64,000 nt of DNA from Mangrovimonas sp. ST2L15 (GTDB lineage Bacteria; Bacteroidota; Bacteroidia; Flavobacteriales; Flavobacteriaceae): the NCBI RefSeq assembly GCF_001280515.1, contig NZ_LBIQ01000030.1:1891451-1955450 (forward strand), given 5' to 3'. The notes beneath the pieces were generated by a model. That model was not told the origin of the DNA. It did no database searches and worked only from the letters and a program-made list of their open reading frames with translations. The translations under genes and the position numbers were made by a program. Of the stretch, positions 8,420 to 17,795 are shown in pieces. Each line of letters starts with the position of its first letter. Position 1 is the stretch's first letter.

Positions 8420-8700
8420 AGTAAATGTTTTGGTTTAAATAATGAGAAGACAGGTATCAAGAACCATTCCTTTTTGAAAATAGGTATGTGGTATTCAAGT
8501 GAAGTGCTGAAGGAAGCTTTTAGATCATTTATGGTATGAAGGAATTATGGCCATAACTAATCATAGCAATAATTTGATTAAAAGTGATGGTCCTGTTTAT
8601 GGCTCTGGCCCTTGCCTTTGGTGGGTAGTGTTAGAATCCTATGAAGGTAGTACAACAATATTAACAAGAAATCAACATGCTTTTTGTTTCATGCCATTGT

Positions 8701-9555
8701 CTATCTGGCATTCAGCCCAAATTCCTGCTCAACGGCTTGGTACCATTCGTCGTCGTTTGTGGCATTCCAATCCACCCATTCTTCATCAGATTTTGTTTTT
8801 CTCCAGGCAATAAAGGGTTCGGCATCGGGACCAACGGGATGTCTTAATTTCCAATCGTTACTCTCAGCAACTTCAAATATCTTATCAGCTACCAGTGAGG
8901 GTGGTGTAGGGGTTTCTAAGGAAGCTTTAAAAAGACCAGCAAGTCGTTTTGAATGCGGATAAATGGATTCTTGGTCGGTGGATATATCCATAGCCATTTG
9001 GGTTTTGATAATCCCAGGTTCCACGATGGCTACCTTAACATTGAATGGTTTTAATTCCTGCGCCAAAGCTTCACTAATGGCTTCAAGTGCATGTTTACTT
9101 GCGGCATACCCACCCAAGGGACTATTTGCAATGTGCCCTGAAACAGAGGCAATATTGATGATACAACCTGATTTGTTTTTTCGCATTTGTGGCAACAAGG
9201 CCTTAGTACATCGTAGGACTCCCAAATAGTTGGTGTTCATAATGGCTTGGAAATCATTTATAGACATTTCTTCAATGGAACCATGACGTTCAATTCCAGC
9301 ATTGTTGACAAGCACATCTATAAAAACACCGTCTTGATTGATGTTGTCCATACATTGTTTAACAGAAGTATTAGAATCAACATCCATCTCACAAATTGTA
9401 ATGTCTAAAGATTCTTTTTTAATGCTCTGTTTTAATTCTACAGCGGCTTCGGGGCGGCGCATTGTAGCAATTACTTGGTAACCGGCACGCCCAAATTTTA
9501 AGGCGGTTTCAAGTCCGATACCTTTGTTTGTTCCTGTGATGAGTACAGTTTTCAT
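8701..9555 (-). CDS. Short-chain dehydrogenase/reductase (SDR)
   Basis: 284 residues of the classical SDR type. The nucleotide-binding TGTNKGIG motif is at the N-terminus, NNAG at about residue 87, the catalytic Ser in INIASVSGHIA, and YxxxK as YAASKHA. The length and the C-terminal region (FGLNAR) fit the classical SDRs annotated as oxidoreductases acting on alcohols or ketones. NAD(P)(H)-dependent cytoplasmic enzyme; the substrate is not predictable. The gene stands alone. Confidence 0.9.
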   Translation of the reverse strand: MKTVLITGTNKGIGLETALKFGRAGYQVIATMRRPEAAVELKQSIKKESLDITICEMDVDSNTSVKQCMDNINQDGVFIDVLVNNAGIERHGSIEEMSINDFQAIMNTNYLGVLRCTKALLPQMRKNKSGCIINIASVSGHIANSPLGGYAASKHALEAISEALAQELKPFNVKVAIVEPGIIKTQMAMDISTDQESIYPHSKRLAGLFKASLETPTPPSLVADKIFEVAESNDWKLRHPVGPDAEPFIAWRKTKSDEEWVDWNATNDDEWYQAVEQEFGLNAR

Positions 9556-9846
9556 AAAATATTATTTTTATCAAGCGGGTTAAAAGGCGATAAGGGAGGT
9601 GTTAAGGAATTTGGGCTAGAATAGAAAATCTATTGGTTTTTTGATACCAAGGTGAGGCTAGTTGATTTCCTTTATTCTTCTATTTGCGGCAGTTGGTTAG
9701 TTAATAAGTTACTAAATATAGAATTAGTAATGGAGAATTAGCAGAAAAATAGATAGAAATGATTTTTTAATTGAATAGGAAGAGACAAAGGTTAATTCAT
9801 CGATCTTAAAAACAAAAAGAGTTGAATGCTGTAGGCAATAAAAAAG
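9556..9846. other. Intergenic stretch with no recognisable gene
   Basis: About 290 bases between the SDR gene start and the tRNA terminator. No coding frame, repeat or clear promoter consensus was found; it presumably holds the SDR promoter on the minus strand. Confidence 0.5.
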
Positions 9847-9882
9847 AAAACCCTTGAAGTTAAGTAACTTTCAAGGGTTTTT
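9847..9882 (-). terminator. Terminator downstream of tRNA-Ser
   Basis: On the minus strand AAAACCCTTGAAAGTTA pairs with TAACTTCAAGGGTTTT, followed by a T-rich run, directly after the tRNA 3' end. Confidence 0.88.
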
Positions 9883-9883
9883 G

Positions 9884-9968
9884 CGGAGAAAGAGGGATTC
9901 GAACCCCCGGAGGTGTGACCCTCAACAGTTTTCAAGACTGCCGCATTCGACCACTCTGCCATTTCTCC
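9884..9968 (-). tRNA. tRNA-Ser (anticodon UGA)
   Basis: 85-base cloverleaf on the minus strand. The acceptor arm GGAGAAA pairs with TTTCTCC plus discriminator G. The anticodon loop CTTGAAA gives TGA at 9932-9934 (plus coordinates), a variable arm follows as expected for tRNA-Ser, and the T-loop is GGTTCGAATCC. The 3' CCA is not encoded. It reads UCA and related codons. Confidence 0.97.
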
Positions 9969-10212
9969 TAAGCGGTTGCAAATATAAGAACTATTCTTGA
10001 AAAGAAAATAATTTTTTTTAAGAAAAGTTTTGGTTTTAAATTAAAGGATTCTAAAATAGTGATTCACAAGGTTTTGTTTGTCGTAATTTTTAAAATTCAA
10101 AAGTTCCTTCTATGGTCAGGAGGTATTCGTTTGCCTTTTGCATATTTAATAAGATTTATTTGGAACATAAAAAGGCACACTTCCAAATCGCTATCTTTGC
10201 AACCTAAATTAA

Positions 10213-10848
10213 ATGAAGTTGGGAATAATAGAACAATTACAATGGCGTTATGCCACAAAGGCCTTTAATAGTGAAAAGTTTTTGACAGAAGAACAGCTAT
10301 CCACATTGTTACAAGCATTTAATTTGACTGCCACTTCCTATGGTTTGCAACCTATTAAATTAGTGGTTGTTAAAAATAAAGAGAAACAAAAACAATTGGT
10401 TGCTGCTAGTATGGGACAAAAACAAGTGGAGCAAGCATCACATGTGTTAGTGTTTTGTATACAGACATCGATAGATAAAGAGTTTGTAACTGAATACTTT
10501 GATAGGGTTCATAACATTCGAAATACTCCAAAAACGGTTTTAAAACCTTTTAAGAATTTCCTAATTGACGATTTTGAAAACAAGTCCCAAGATCAAATAG
10601 AGGTTTGGGCCACTCATCAAGCATATCTAGCCATGGGAAATTTAATGACCGTTTGTGCTATGGAAGGTATAGATGCCTGCCCTATGGAGGGGTTTGAAGC
10701 ACATAAGTATGATGAATTATTAGGTTTAACTCCCAAAGGATTAAGATCGGTATTGGTTATGCCCATTGGTTTCCGCGCAGATGATGATATGTTTGCCTCC
10801 TTTAAAAAAGTTAGAAAGGATCTTGAAGATTCTGTAGTTATTTGGTAA
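10213..10848 (+). CDS. NAD(P)H-dependent nitroreductase-family oxidoreductase
   Basis: 211 residues, nitroreductase (NfsB-like) fold. FMN/phosphate-binding elements visible are QWRYATKAFNSEKFL near the N-terminus, ATSYGLQPIKLVVV, the QASHVLVFC core strand and the C-terminal GLTPKGLRSVLVMPIGFR. Flavin-dependent reduction of nitro-aromatics or quinones is the family activity; the natural substrate is unknown. A TATCTTTG box at 10192-10199 could be the -7 element, but no good -33 lies 19-20 bases upstream. Stands alone, same strand as the aminotransferase 97 bases downstream. Confidence 0.9.
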   Translation: MKLGIIEQLQWRYATKAFNSEKFLTEEQLSTLLQAFNLTATSYGLQPIKLVVVKNKEKQKQLVAASMGQKQVEQASHVLVFCIQTSIDKEFVTEYFDRVHNIRNTPKTVLKPFKNFLIDDFENKSQDQIEVWATHQAYLAMGNLMTVCAMEGIDACPMEGFEAHKYDELLGLTPKGLRSVLVMPIGFRADDDMFASFKKVRKDLEDSVVIW

Positions 10849-10945
10849 AAAGACAAGTCGATAAAGCATCGGCATTAATCTATTTTACACTCTTTTTTGT
10901 GCCTTATAAATTGTAGTTTTGAAATCTTATTTTTAAAAATTAACC

Positions 10946-12142
10946 ATGCCTGGATTTGAATTGTTTGGAGATATAGAACGAAAGGAAGTTCACGAAGTTT
11001 TAGAGACTGGAGTATTAATGCGTTACGGATTTGATGGAATGCGTCAAGGGCGTTGGAAAGCCAGAGAATTAGAGCAGGAAATTCAAAACCAATTACAAGT
11101 CAAACACGCTCAAGTGGTATCTAGTGGTACAGCGGCAGTTTCAATGGCATTGGCTGTTGCAGGTATAGGTGCAGGTGATGAGGTCATTATGCCCACCTTT
11201 ACATTTGTAGCCAGTTTTGAGGCTGTCATGATGGTTGGAGCTATTCCTAAATTGGTAGATATCGATAATACTTTAACGCTTGATCCGTTAGCGGTTGAGA
11301 AAGCCATTTCCCCAAAAACCAAGGCTATTATGCCAGTTCATATGTGTGGAAGTATGGCAGATTTATCGGCTTTTAAAGCGTTATGTGCTAAATACCATTT
11401 AAAACTCATAGAAGATGCTTGTCAGGCTATTGGTGCCACCTATCAAGGAAAAGCTCTGGGAACTATTGGTGATGTAGGTTGCTTTTCTTTTGATTTTGTC
11501 AAAACCGTAACCTGTGGTGAAGGTGGAGCTGTGGTTACCAATAATTCGGAGTTTTACCAAAACGCCGACCATTTTAGTGACCACGGTCATGATCATATAG
11601 GCATGGACAGAGGAGCTGAAGGACATCCATTTTTGGGTTATAATTTCCGTATTTCCGAATTGAATGCTGCTGTTGGTCTAGCTCAAATGAAAAGACTTCC
11701 CAGTTTTATTGAAACTCAAAAAAAGCACTATACGATTATTCGTGAGGCTATAAGCCAAGTGAAAGGAATTGAGTTTAGAGCGGTTCCTGAAGGGGGAGAA
11801 GAGAGCTATGCCTTTTTGAATTTCTTTATGCCCACATTGGATGCAGCTAGAAAAACTATGGAAGGATTTAAAGAACAAGGGGTTGATGGCTGTTTCAATT
11901 ATTATGATAACAATTGGCATTACATAAGGAAATGGGAGCACCTTAAAGAATTGAAGACTCTTTATCCTGTTTCTAAAGAGGTGCGTGATGGTCTTCAATA
12001 TTTAGCGAATGCAAATTTTGACCAATCAGATTACTTTATAGGCCGTAATATTTCTTGCTTAATCAAATTGTCATGGACTGAGGAAGAGGTGAAAAATAGA
12101 GCAGAAAAAATGGTTATGGTTATTTCTGGGCTTCTTGCCTAA
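10946..12142 (+). CDS. DegT/DnrJ/EryC1/StrS family PLP aminotransferase
   Basis: 398 residues. DegT-family hallmarks: VVSSGTAAVSMALA, DEVIMPTFTFVASFEAV, IEDACQAIGATYQGK, and the PLP lysine near residue 186 in FSFDFVKTVTCGEGGA. Family members transaminate nucleotide-linked or free keto-sugars and some small keto compounds. Here there are no sugar-biosynthesis neighbours, so the product is unclear. It lies between the nitroreductase gene and the HTCS regulator, the latter starting shortly downstream on the same strand. Confidence 0.9.
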   Translation: MPGFELFGDIERKEVHEVLETGVLMRYGFDGMRQGRWKARELEQEIQNQLQVKHAQVVSSGTAAVSMALAVAGIGAGDEVIMPTFTFVASFEAVMMVGAIPKLVDIDNTLTLDPLAVEKAISPKTKAIMPVHMCGSMADLSAFKALCAKYHLKLIEDACQAIGATYQGKALGTIGDVGCFSFDFVKTVTCGEGGAVVTNNSEFYQNADHFSDHGHDHIGMDRGAEGHPFLGYNFRISELNAAVGLAQMKRLPSFIETQKKHYTIIREAISQVKGIEFRAVPEGGEESYAFLNFFMPTLDAARKTMEGFKEQGVDGCFNYYDNNWHYIRKWEHLKELKTLYPVSKEVRDGLQYLANANFDQSDYFIGRNISCLIKLSWTEEEVKNRAEKMVMVISGLLA

Positions 12143-12232
12143 GATAATTTCCTGATTCTAATTAGTTTAGTATTTTTACTAAAATGCTGAATTATTAGAA
12201 GTTACATCTTTATATCGGTTTTTATATGTTGG

Positions 12233-15200
12233 GTGTTTTCTGGTTTGTGTGTATTACAAGCTCAGGAAATAAAACCTGATTTGACCAATCTCAAGCAAGT
12301 AACATTTAGATATTTAAATAATGAAGATGGCTTGTCACAAAATAGTGTGATTAGTATTGCACAAGATAGTACGGGGTATCTTTGGATTGCTACTCGCAGT
12401 GGACTGGATAGGTATGATGGCAACAATTTTAAGCATTACAATAAACAGTTTGATGCAACGGCCAAGGGCAGAGGAAAGGTTTTAGGAAGGACTTTTGTTG
12501 ACAGGCAGGACAATTTATGGATTATATCTTCTGGCTGTAAATTAGAGAAATATCAAAAGGAAACAGATTCCTTTTTTAGAGTTTTTCCTAATGATTCCGT
12601 TGTCAATATATTTCAAGACTCTTATTCCAATATGTATTTCAGCATGTATAATGGTCAGGTAATAACTATTGGTGCTAAGAATAAGGATACCACGGTCCTA
12701 TTTAACCCTCCCAAAAAAGATCTATTTGTACATCATTTTCTGGAAGAAGGGGAACATTTATATTTGACGACGTTCAACGATATTTATAAGTACAGTTTAA
12801 AATCAAATACATATGAGATTATCCATAATAAGAACTCATCTAGAAATCATGTATTAGAAAAATCTCAAGATGGTGTCGTATGGTTGGGAACTTTAGGAGA
12901 TGGTCTGTATTACAAATCTAAATCTGATTTTGATTTTCAATCTGCAAATACAATCAATCCCAAACTTCCAGAAAATCTTTATATTCTTTCACTTCACGAA
13001 GACAAATATCAAAGATTATGGATATGTACTCTTAAGCAAGGTATTTTACTCCTTGATCTTCGTACCAATACAATTGAAAAACTTAAGTTTCAAAAAGGCA
13101 ATTTATATGCTTTAAGTGATAATGAGATTTTTACTTTATATGAAGATTCCAATGGTGTTATTTGGTTAGGAACCAATGTTTCGGGTTTGGCATATTATGA
13201 TGAATACCTTTCTAAGTTTAATGTGTTAACAGCTAGTCAAGTGCCAGAGGACGTGAATGTTGAGGTTGTACTCTCTATTGCAACTGATAATGAACAGAAT
13301 GTGTTTTTTGGTACCACTAATGGTTTAACAATTTACAACAAAGTTAGAGATGAATTCAAAACCCTAACAGATAGAAACTCACCATTGCTCACATCAGCCA
13401 TAAACGCCATGTATTATGAAAATGGTGATTTATGGGTGGGACATGGAACTGTATTAGGAAAAAAAGGAGGTCTAACCATTATTAATGATCAAGGAGGTTA
13501 TGAAGTTTTCAATGCATCCTCAAAGACGCCTTTGGATATTAATTACATCAACAAGATTTTTAAGGATTCAAACGGACAAATGTGGCTGGCATGTGATTAT
13601 GGCTTGATTAAATTTGATAGGAAGTATGGTATCATTGAAAAATACCATTATACAAATGATGACTCCACTTTAAATTCAATTAATTCTGTATCGTGTATTA
13701 TTGAAGATTCCAACAAAACCCTATGGATTTCAACCTATACAGATGGAGTTTTTAAAGTAGATATAAAGTCTGGAGAAGCGGAACAAATCCTTAAAGAATC
13801 AAAAAAAATTAAAAGCATTGCTTTTGACCCAACTAATGAAAATATTTTGTGGGTTGGTACCAATGGAAATGGCCTAATTAGGTATGATATTCAATCTAGA
13901 GAGAAGGAGGTGTTTTCGGTTGATCAAGGTTTTCCAGATAATTGTATTTATGGTGTTTTATTTGATGAGTCCAATAATCTTTGGATGAGTACCAATAGAG
14001 GCTTGGTAAAGTTTAGATATCAGGGAAGTAATGATTTTTTAATTGAAAACTTTAATACTAATGATGGCTTACAATCTTTGGAATTCAATACGAATGCTTA
14101 TTATAAAGACAAACAAGGAGTCATGTATTTTGGAGGTTTGGCAGGAGTCAATTGGTTTAAACCAGAAAATATTACCAAAAACCCAAACGTTCCAAAAACC
14201 ATAATATCTGATATAACAGTTGTTAACAATGAAATTGATTTTTCAAAGAACCATACTTTTTCCAGTGATAGTAATACCATTTCAATTAGATTTGAGAGTT
14301 TAAACTTTTCTAAACCTAAAGGGAATAATTTTAAATACCGATTGATTAATCATGATGAGGAATGGATGGAGTCTGGCAATAATAATTTGGCCCGATACGT
14401 CAATTTGCCACCAAATGACTATAGGTTTGAAGTGATTTCCAGTAATTATGATGGTCTTTGGAACACAATACCTGCTACTTATTCCTTTACGATATTAAAC
14501 CCATGGTATCTTAGTAGTTTGGCAAAATTTATTTATGTTTTGCTGGGGTTACTTATCATTTATGCCGTTTACATGTATTTAAATTGGAGGTGGCAGATGA
14601 AAATGAAATTGGAGTTGGAAACCCGAGAGACAGATAGATTAAAAAAACTAGATGAATATAAAACCAAGTTATACAATAACATTTCTCATGAGTTTCGTAC
14701 CCCGTTAACACTCATATCAGGACCAGTAGATAACCAATTGTGTAAACCCAATATTTCAGAAACTGATATACAAGAATTAAATCTAATTAAGAGAAGCTCT
14801 AAGCGCTTACTGAATTTGGTTAATCAATTACTAGATTTATCTAAGTTAGAAACGGGTAATTTAAAATTGAATGTTGGACAAGGAAACTTATCTGTTTTAT
14901 TAAAGCAAATAGTCACTGGGTTTGAGTTTAAAGCGAAAGATAAAGAACTGGAATTTACGTATCAAATAGACGAGGTGAATGAAGCATGGTTTGATAGGGA
15001 TGTTGTTGAAAAAATAGTGTCTAATTTATTGAGTAATGCTGTAAAGTACACACCCGATGGAGGTTATATTAAATTTGATGCTACTTTAAATGATGGATTT
15101 TTAACTGTAACAGTTGTCAACAATGGCAATAGTTTAAAGGATGAAGAATTACCTAAGCTTTTTCAACGGTATTATCAAAACAATACACATAGTGAAGGAG

Positions 15201-16183
15201 TGGGTATAGGTTTGTCCTTAGTCAAAGAGCTTACGGTTTTGTCACATGGAACAATCGTCGCTCATTCCATGAATGACAATGATATTCAGTTTGTGGTTAG
15301 TCTTCCAATTGAGAAAAGTTATTATAATCATTCAGAAATACAACCTACATTAAACATTTCAGATCTTGAGGAAGACTCAGAAATTAGGCAGGATTCCAAG
15401 GCTTCATTAAATGGTAAAACAGTCAAACCTTTACTACTCATAGTTGAGGACGATGAAGATATAAGGACTTTTGTTAAATCCATTTTGAAGGATCATTATA
15501 AAATAATAGAGGCTTCAAATGGGGAAGAAGGGATAGATAAGGCGATGAACCATGTACCTGATATCATTATAAGCGATGTCATGATGCCAAAAGTAGATGG
15601 CATCAAACTTTGCAATACCCTGAAGGAAGACATTAAGACCAGTCACATACCTATCGTTCTACTGACGGCCAAATCAGGGGATCATAACGAAATAGAAGGC
15701 TTACGAACAGGGGCTGATGCTTATTTAACTAAACCATTCAATAGTAAAAAGCTCAAAATAAGAGTTGAAAAACTTCTAGAGACACGTAAGAAGCTTCATG
15801 AATATTATGGAAAGAGCAATGTGTTGAATTTTTATGAAATGGAAGTGTCCAATACAGAGGAGCAATTTTTTACGAATCTTAAAGAGGCGATTAAAGAAAA
15901 TTTGACCCAATCTGATTTTTCGGTGGAAACCTTGAGTCAAGAGATGCGCATGAGTCGTATGCAATTACATAGAAAATTAAAGGCTCTTTTTGGGCTTTCT
16001 ACATCAGAATTTATTCGCAACGAACGTTTAAAAATGGCTGTATCATTATTAGAAAAATCAGATGATACTGTTTCAGAAATAGCCTATAAAACAGGTTTTA
16101 ATACACCTTCCTATTTTATTAAATGCTTTAAGGAGGTATACCATTCTACACCAAAAGAATATCTTCAAAACATCTATAAATAA
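12233..16183 (+). CDS. HTCS hybrid two-component sensor/response regulator, AraC output
   Basis: About 1316 residues. Order: periplasmic Reg_prop beta-propeller repeats (many LWIAT/VWLGT units, about residues 30-640), Y_Y_Y domain (about 690-765), one membrane helix (FIYVLLGLLIIYAVYMYL), HisKA with the phospho-acceptor His near 819 (NISHEFRTPLT), HATPase, a receiver with the phospho-Asp near 1113 (IIISDVMMPKVDG), and a C-terminal AraC HTH (SEIAYKTGFNTPSYF). HTCS regulators normally sense sugars for a polysaccharide locus, but no SusC/SusD is near. The legal GTG at 12233 truncates the signal peptide; the frame stays open back to 12191 without an ATG, so the true start is uncertain (see findings). 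Confidence 0.93.
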   Translation: MFSGLCVLQAQEIKPDLTNLKQVTFRYLNNEDGLSQNSVISIAQDSTGYLWIATRSGLDRYDGNNFKHYNKQFDATAKGRGKVLGRTFVDRQDNLWIISSGCKLEKYQKETDSFFRVFPNDSVVNIFQDSYSNMYFSMYNGQVITIGAKNKDTTVLFNPPKKDLFVHHFLEEGEHLYLTTFNDIYKYSLKSNTYEIIHNKNSSRNHVLEKSQDGVVWLGTLGDGLYYKSKSDFDFQSANTINPKLPENLYILSLHEDKYQRLWICTLKQGILLLDLRTNTIEKLKFQKGNLYALSDNEIFTLYEDSNGVIWLGTNVSGLAYYDEYLSKFNVLTASQVPEDVNVEVVLSIATDNEQNVFFGTTNGLTIYNKVRDEFKTLTDRNSPLLTSAINAMYYENGDLWVGHGTVLGKKGGLTIINDQGGYEVFNASSKTPLDINYINKIFKDSNGQMWLACDYGLIKFDRKYGIIEKYHYTNDDSTLNSINSVSCIIEDSNKTLWISTYTDGVFKVDIKSGEAEQILKESKKIKSIAFDPTNENILWVGTNGNGLIRYDIQSREKEVFSVDQGFPDNCIYGVLFDESNNLWMSTNRGLVKFRYQGSNDFLIENFNTNDGLQSLEFNTNAYYKDKQGVMYFGGLAGVNWFKPENITKNPNVPKTIISDITVVNNEIDFSKNHTFSSDSNTISIRFESLNFSKPKGNNFKYRLINHDEEWMESGNNNLARYVNLPPNDYRFEVISSNYDGLWNTIPATYSFTILNPWYLSSLAKFIYVLLGLLIIYAVYMYLNWRWQMKMKLELETRETDRLKKLDEYKTKLYNNISHEFRTPLTLISGPVDNQLCKPNISETDIQELNLIKRSSKRLLNLVNQLLDLSKLETGNLKLNVGQGNLSVLLKQIVTGFEFKAKDKELEFTYQIDEVNEAWFDRDVVEKIVSNLLSNAVKYTPDGGYIKFDATLNDGFLTVTVVNNGNSLKDEELPKLFQRYYQNNTHSEGVGIGLSLVKELTVLSHGTIVAHSMNDNDIQFVVSLPIEKSYYNHSEIQPTLNISDLEEDSEIRQDSKASLNGKTVKPLLLIVEDDEDIRTFVKSILKDHYKIIEASNGEEGIDKAMNHVPDIIISDVMMPKVDGIKLCNTLKEDIKTSHIPIVLLTAKSGDHNEIEGLRTGADAYLTKPFNSKKLKIRVEKLLETRKKLHEYYGKSNVLNFYEMEVSNTEEQFFTNLKEAIKENLTQSDFSVETLSQEMRMSRMQLHRKLKALFGLSTSEFIRNERLKMAVSLLEKSDDTVSEIAYKTGFNTPSYFIKCFKEVYHSTPKEYLQNIYK

Positions 16184-16319
16184 AGAGTTTTTAGTACTTG
16201 TTACATAAGTGTTACACTTTGTTACAGGAGTGATACCTCTTCTTTTTTTATCATTCTAGCTTTACACAAGTAGACAACCCATATTCTCAAAATTCCCTAC
16301 AGAGAAATTTTTTAATAGC

Positions 16320-16457
16320 ATGTTTAAAAAAGACAAATTAATAAAAGATGATAAGAACATCTTTATTCATATCGACCATTTAAAAACTGGTGAATACACT
16401 ATTAATATCATGCAAAATAAGAAAGCTATTAAATCAATAAGAATTACGAAATCCTGA
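16320..16457 (+). CDS. Small ORF resembling a T9SS-type C-terminal tail
   Basis: 45 codons from the ATG at 16320 to the TGA at 16455. The sequence IFIHIDHLKTGEYTINIM followed by a lysine-rich KAIKSIRITKS resembles the last strands of flavobacterial type IX sorting domains (V-x-x-L-x-x-G-x-Y-x-x-x-I...K), but no carrier protein is fused to it. No signal peptide is found in frame; the frame is open upstream to a stop at 16257 without a start. It could be a small secreted protein whose N-terminus was lost, or a gene remnant. Confidence 0.45.
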   Translation: MFKKDKLIKDDKNIFIHIDHLKTGEYTINIMQNKKAIKSIRITKS

Positions 16458-16572
16458 ATGCAAGTTTAGAGATGTACTACCTATGTAATTAAAAGCTCTT
16501 GACTATTTGCAAAGGAAATTAGGAGGTTAAATACAAATACTATTAAAAGCTATTAATCAAAATCTATAACTT

Positions 16573-17769
16573 ATGAAAACACAATTTTTCACAGGAAACA
16601 AAAAAAGTCAATCATCAATTGGTATGCTCATAATTTTACTCATGCTAGCAGTAAGTTGTGAAGAACCCTCAGAGTTTATACAGTCAGATGATAACAATAT
16701 GTCTAACAAAAGCTTCAAGCAAACTAATGACCAAATGGTATATGAATTTGAAGGATCTGTGTTTGATATTGCAAGCACGCCGGATGGTGGCATTCTTGTT
16801 GGAGTCAATAATGGGGCGTCCAAACGTGTCGACCTAATAAAAAATGGGAGCGTCCAAACGATGACTACTTTTGATGCAGCCACAGATATACAAGGAATAG
16901 CCTCTATTGGAAGCGGGAATATCTATGTTTCAACAGGGGGGTCAGACCTGGCCCAAAATGGAGAACTATATAAGGTGACACCTTCTGGTGGAACCATGGT
17001 GGCAGATCTTGCCGCGTTTGAATATGAGAACGATCCAGATGCCAATTATGGAACACAATGGAAAGATCAATTATGTGAAGCCATAGACGGGTACAGTGCA
17101 GGTCCTCAAAATAATCCCTATAAGGTGGCGGCTGTTTCGGGAAATGAGTTTCTTATCGCCGATGCCGCAGGAAATACAGTTTTATCGGCCAAATCAACAG
17201 GTGAAATTGATTGGAAAGCCATTTTGACCCCTCCATTGGATGAAAATGGGGACTATTTAATTCGTTGGCAGACGGGAGCTGAGGGCGACATTCCTTGCTA
17301 TGTGCAACCAGTGCCAACTTCAGTAGCCGTTTCAAATGATGGTTCTGTATTTGTAGGGGAATTAACGGGCGCTCTCGCCGATACAGATGGTTTACCCATT
17401 GGTCGTTCTAGAATTTGGAAAATACAACCAGGAGCCAACCATGTGGTATGTGCTGAAGATTCAGAAGATTGTGAGACCATAATTAGTGGTCTAACCTCTA
17501 TAATCGACATTGAGATAGGTCCAGACAACCTTCTTTATGTGGTTGAGTTTGACCAAACCAGTTGGTTGTCTTTGTACATTCCCAATTTAACCGTTGGAGG
17601 ATCTATAAAGGCATATGATTTAGATGGTAACTTGGATAGGGTAGTAGCTTCAGGTTTAGAATACCCTAGTGCCATAACTTTTGATAATGAAGGTCATTTG
17701 TGGCTTCTTGAAAACAACAGCACCTCATTTGCCACTGGTAATAATCCGACTGTGAGAAAAATCTATTAA
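16573..17769 (+). CDS. ScyD/ScyE-family beta-propeller lipoprotein
   Basis: 398 residues. A lipoprotein signal ends in LLMLAVSCEEPS, followed by an NHL-like propeller: VFDIASTPDGGILVG, IQGIASIGSGNIYVSTGG, NNPYKVAAVSGNEFLIADAAGN, PTSVAVSNDGSVFVGELTG and IEIGPDNLLYVVEFD repeats. This pattern matches the ScyD/ScyE proteins first named in cyanobacterial scytonemin clusters; here there is no scytonemin pathway, so the name indicates the fold only. It lies 389 bases after the HTCS gene and 26 bases before the first copper-like lipoprotein, so it probably heads a short operon. Confidence 0.82.
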   Translation: MKTQFFTGNKKSQSSIGMLIILLMLAVSCEEPSEFIQSDDNNMSNKSFKQTNDQMVYEFEGSVFDIASTPDGGILVGVNNGASKRVDLIKNGSVQTMTTFDAATDIQGIASIGSGNIYVSTGGSDLAQNGELYKVTPSGGTMVADLAAFEYENDPDANYGTQWKDQLCEAIDGYSAGPQNNPYKVAAVSGNEFLIADAAGNTVLSAKSTGEIDWKAILTPPLDENGDYLIRWQTGAEGDIPCYVQPVPTSVAVSNDGSVFVGELTGALADTDGLPIGRSRIWKIQPGANHVVCAEDSEDCETIISGLTSIIDIEIGPDNLLYVVEFDQTSWLSLYIPNLTVGGSIKAYDLDGNLDRVVASGLEYPSAITFDNEGHLWLLENNSTSFATGNNPTVRKIY

Positions 17770-17795
17770 TAACCATTTAAGCCGTAAAAAATATC

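Noticed and set aside
8547..8813. 88-codon plus-strand frame in and beyond the gap before the SDR gene
   Set aside because: Half of it is antisense to the SDR gene and the translation shows no domain, signal or membrane pattern.
10059..10268. 69-codon plus-strand frame before the nitroreductase
   Set aside because: Overlaps the nitroreductase start and its promoter region, with no recognisable protein features.
12166..12183. TTTAGTA / TACTAAA dyad before the HTCS gene
   Set aside because: Short and AT-only; no T run follows, so neither a terminator nor a credible operator can be claimed.
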